Assembly (NCBI GenBank): GCA_004524515.1
Contig: SDNV01000153.1
Location: 1 to 5,999 of the forward strand
From: Promethearchaeota archaeon
Lineage (GTDB): Archaea > Asgardarchaeota > Lokiarchaeia > Sigynarchaeales > SOKP01
Reading direction: 5' to 3'
DNA: 5,999 nt
Position numbers and translations under genes: made by a program. This document shows, piece after piece, positions 3,951 through 5,999 of this stretch (positions are counted from its first letter, which is position 1; the number at the start of each line of letters is the position of its first letter). The notes below the pieces were generated by a model, which saw nothing but the letters and a program-made list of their open reading frames with translations, did no database searches and had not been told where the DNA came from.

Positions 3951-5261
3951 TTGTCAAATATTTTAATCCTTCCAACAAGATATTACCCTTCAATCTCTGG
4001 AGCAGAATTTTATATTCAGAGAATCGCAGAGATCCTAAAAACTGTTTATAATTACAATGTTGACATAATCACCTCAAATGCTCTAGATTTCAGAGCCCTA
4101 AGAAATTCTAGAGGGAAAATAATCGGAAAAGATAATGCGTTTTTCTCTAAAGTAAATGATCAAGATATTTATCGACTTTCTATTGAATACAATGATAATA
4201 TCGAAAAAAAAATGGATATTGTTAAGAAAAATCTTTTAGATGTTAATTTGGAATTAACTGACGAGTGTCTTAAGCGATATCTTGAAAACGGGCCATTTCT
4301 TAAGTCTATCTTTGAAACGATTAGAAATGATTTTCAAAAAAACTATGACTTAATTCACACTACTTTCTTTCCATATTTTAATCTAATTGTGGGGTTATGG
4401 GCAGGAAAATTATTTAAGAAACCTGTAGTATGTACCCCATTCTTTCATTTTTCTAATCCACGTTATTTAAATCCTTATTTAACTGAGGCTCTCAAAAAGT
4501 TTGATATGCTAATTGCTTGCACTAAGATTGAAAAAGATTTTCTAGTCAAAAATTATGCGATTCTTGATAAGAAAGTAAGAGTCATACCAATGGGTGTAGA
4601 TCTCAATAAATTTAATCAAAAAAAGGGAGACTCTAATTCTAAGTATTATTTTAAACAATCTTATTTTCATAAAAAGGAAAAAAAATTTAGTATGGTTTTG
4701 TTTTGCGGATACAAAAATTACGAGAAAGGTGCGTTATCAATTTTAAAAGCGATACCTTTAATTATTCAAAAAAAACCGAAGGTATACTTCACATTCATTG
4801 GTCCTTCAACCCTCGCTTTTAATCGGGAACTCAAAAACCTTAAGAAACATCACAATGTCAGAATAATAAATCTAACTCCTGATAATCTAAAGGGGTACTA
4901 TGATCTTAAAAAAATCGCGGCTTTTAATGAAACTAATTTATTTTTAATGCCAAGTAGAAGTGATGCTTATGGAATTGCCTTTTTAGAAGCATGGGCCTCA
5001 AGTAAACCAGTCATTGGATCCAATAAAGGAGCTACTCCAGAAGTCATCAATGACGGAGTAGATGGGATGCTAGTAAAATTTGATGATCCCCATGATATTT
5101 CAGAAAAAGTTATTAAACTATTGAGAAATAAGAAAATGAGTAAAAAACTTGGGAAAGCAGGTTATTTCAAAGTCAAAAGATCAAATTCATGGGAACATAT
5201 CGCGAAAAGTACACATAAATTATATCAAGAAATAATTAATAATTGCACTAGTGAGATATGA
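3951..5261 (+). CDS. GT4-type (GT-B fold) glycosyltransferase
   Basis: The 436-residue product is a retaining GT-B glycosyltransferase of the family-4 type. Such enzymes transfer a sugar from a nucleotide-sugar donor to a lipid, glycan or small molecule. The N-terminal acceptor domain opens with a Rossmann strand and glycine-rich turn (NILILPTRYYPSISGAEFYI, 3-22). Between about 50 and 130 lies a charged insertion typical of variable acceptor sites. The domain junction has VRVIPMGVDLNKF (209-221). The donor domain has FCGYKNYEKGALSILKA (251-267), then SRSDAYGIAFLEAWASSKP (335-352) and GATPEVINDGVDGMLV (360-375). The usual EX7E motif reads D338-x7-E346, a conservative change. The TTG start is needed because the next Met (residue 88) would remove the first strand. 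No signal peptide or membrane span is seen, so it is cytosolic or peripheral. Its stop overlaps the next gene (ATGA), so the two are translationally coupled. Donor and acceptor are unknown. Confidence 0.92.
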   Translation: MSNILILPTRYYPSISGAEFYIQRIAEILKTVYNYNVDIITSNALDFRALRNSRGKIIGKDNAFFSKVNDQDIYRLSIEYNDNIEKKMDIVKKNLLDVNLELTDECLKRYLENGPFLKSIFETIRNDFQKNYDLIHTTFFPYFNLIVGLWAGKLFKKPVVCTPFFHFSNPRYLNPYLTEALKKFDMLIACTKIEKDFLVKNYAILDKKVRVIPMGVDLNKFNQKKGDSNSKYYFKQSYFHKKEKKFSMVLFCGYKNYEKGALSILKAIPLIIQKKPKVYFTFIGPSTLAFNRELKNLKKHHNVRIINLTPDNLKGYYDLKKIAAFNETNLFLMPSRSDAYGIAFLEAWASSKPVIGSNKGATPEVINDGVDGMLVKFDDPHDISEKVIKLLRNKKMSKKLGKAGYFKVKRSNSWEHIAKSTHKLYQEIINNCTSEI

Positions 5262-5999
5262 AGAAAATTTCTGGAAATCCGTATATAACAGTTGAACAAG
5301 AAAAAATTAAGTTAGATAACTTTTACTTAGACGAGATTTTGAAAGCTTCTAAAACACCCTTTATGGTTATCTTAGAAAGCAGAATAAGGAATAACATCAA
5401 GACATTTAATAAAGTCTTTAAATCAGTTTTCAATAACTTTCAAGGTTTTTATTCCTTCAAGGCTAACTTTTTGCCTGAGGTGTGCAGTATTATCAATTCT
5501 GAGAATTTTGGAGCCGAAGTAATAAGTCTACCCGAGCTTGAATTAGCTTTGCACACAGGTTTTTCTTCTAATAAAATCTTGGCCGGCGGTCCCTATTTGT
5601 CTCCTGAATTCTTAGAAAAATCAATAAAAAACGAAGTTAGAGAGATCGTAGTTTATAACTTGAATGACATTGAAAAAATCAACGATGTTGCTTTTCAAAA
5701 TGATAAAATTCAGAATGTATGCTTGAGGATAAATTCTAATAAGTATGGAAGTCGATTAGGCATAAATTTTGAAGATGATAACATCTCTCTCCTTAAAAAA
5801 ATACTACAAAAGTGTGAAAATATAAGTTTTACGACCTTATTGTCTCATTTTTCTACACAAATGAACGATATTAAACAGTTCAAAAAAAATGTGAATGCAA
5901 TATCAAATACCAAATCGTTATTAGAAAAATCTGGAATTGAAATAGAAAAAATTAACTTGGGAGAGGGCTTCCCAGAAGCAGCAATTATGCCCGAAGCCC
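5258..5999 (+). CDS. PLP-dependent decarboxylase, DapDC/ODC fold (3' partial)
   Basis: This open frame begins at the ATG overlapping the glycosyltransferase stop and runs, without a stop, to the window edge: 247 residues seen. It matches the alanine-racemase-fold (fold type III) decarboxylases such as diaminopimelate, ornithine, arginine and carboxynorspermidine decarboxylase. The motifs seen are GFYSFKANFLPEV (63-75, PLP-binding Lys68), FGAEVISLPELELALHTGF (84-102), ILAGGPYLSPEFL (107-119), CLRINSNKYGSRLGI (155-169), LSHFSTQ (195-201) and INLGEGFPEA (232-241), the last being the phosphate-binding glycine-rich loop. The C-terminal beta domain with the substrate specificity motif and catalytic cysteine lies beyond the window, so the substrate cannot be named. 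Family length is about 380-430 residues. The tight coupling to a glycosyltransferase suggests a biosynthetic role for an amino-containing glycoconjugate or metabolite rather than plain lysine synthesis, but this is inference. Confidence 0.88.
   Translation, partial: MKKISGNPYITVEQEKIKLDNFYLDEILKASKTPFMVILESRIRNNIKTFNKVFKSVFNNFQGFYSFKANFLPEVCSIINSENFGAEVISLPELELALHTGFSSNKILAGGPYLSPEFLEKSIKNEVREIVVYNLNDIEKINDVAFQNDKIQNVCLRINSNKYGSRLGINFEDDNISLLKKILQKCENISFTTLLSHFSTQMNDIKQFKKNVNAISNTKSLLEKSGIEIEKINLGEGFPEAAIMPEA

Overview
The window is from an archaeon. It is very AT-rich by eye and carries a transcription factor B (TFB/TFIIB) gene, the archaeal/eukaryotic RNA polymerase subunit Rpo12 (RpoP/RPB12) and a PAC2-family proteasome assembly chaperone. 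A-rich codon use, short TATA-like boxes and weak Shine-Dalgarno (SD) sites agree with this. The overall flavour suggests an Asgard (Lokiarchaeia-like) lineage, but that is an inference from composition and gene style. It is not proven by any single gene here.

Layout. Positions 1-136 are a non-coding leader with a promoter for the plus-strand TFB gene (137-1066). TFB meets, tail to tail and with overlapping stop codons, a minus-strand pair: rpo12 (1063-1212) and upstream of it the PAC2 gene (1280-2095). A 175-base divergent intergenic region (2096-2270) separates PAC2 from a plus-strand pair: a CxxCxxCC (YkgJ-type) cysteine-rich protein (2271-2870) and, 15 bases later, a ThiI-like PP-loop sulfurtransferase without THUMP domain (2886-3521). 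That pair converges, with a 12-base overlap, on a minus-strand SWIM zinc-finger protein (3510-3908). A compact 42-base divergent promoter region then leads to a GT4-type glycosyltransferase (3951-5261). It overlaps by ATGA a fold-type-III PLP-dependent decarboxylase-like gene that runs off the window end (5258-5999).

How the genes fit together. The left third is information processing: TFB and Rpo12 belong to the same transcription machinery, while PAC2 links to proteasome assembly and ends in an apparent HbYX proteasome-docking tail. The middle pair looks like tRNA sulfur modification: a ThiI catalytic domain with a CxxC plus a distal cysteine, co-transcribed with a metal/Fe-S-type cysteine protein. 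The SWIM protein resembles small archaeal SWIM proteins tied to recombinase paralogs. The right end is the start of a probable glycoconjugate or amino-acid-derivative operon of unknown product.

No CRISPR array, insertion sequence, tRNA or rRNA was seen. The most interesting points are the stand-alone ThiI catalytic domain beside a CxxCxxCC protein, the HbYX tail on PAC2, the widened Cx4C zinc knuckle in Rpo12, and two start-signal types: leaderless ATG genes versus non-ATG starts with a GG exactly 9 nt upstream.
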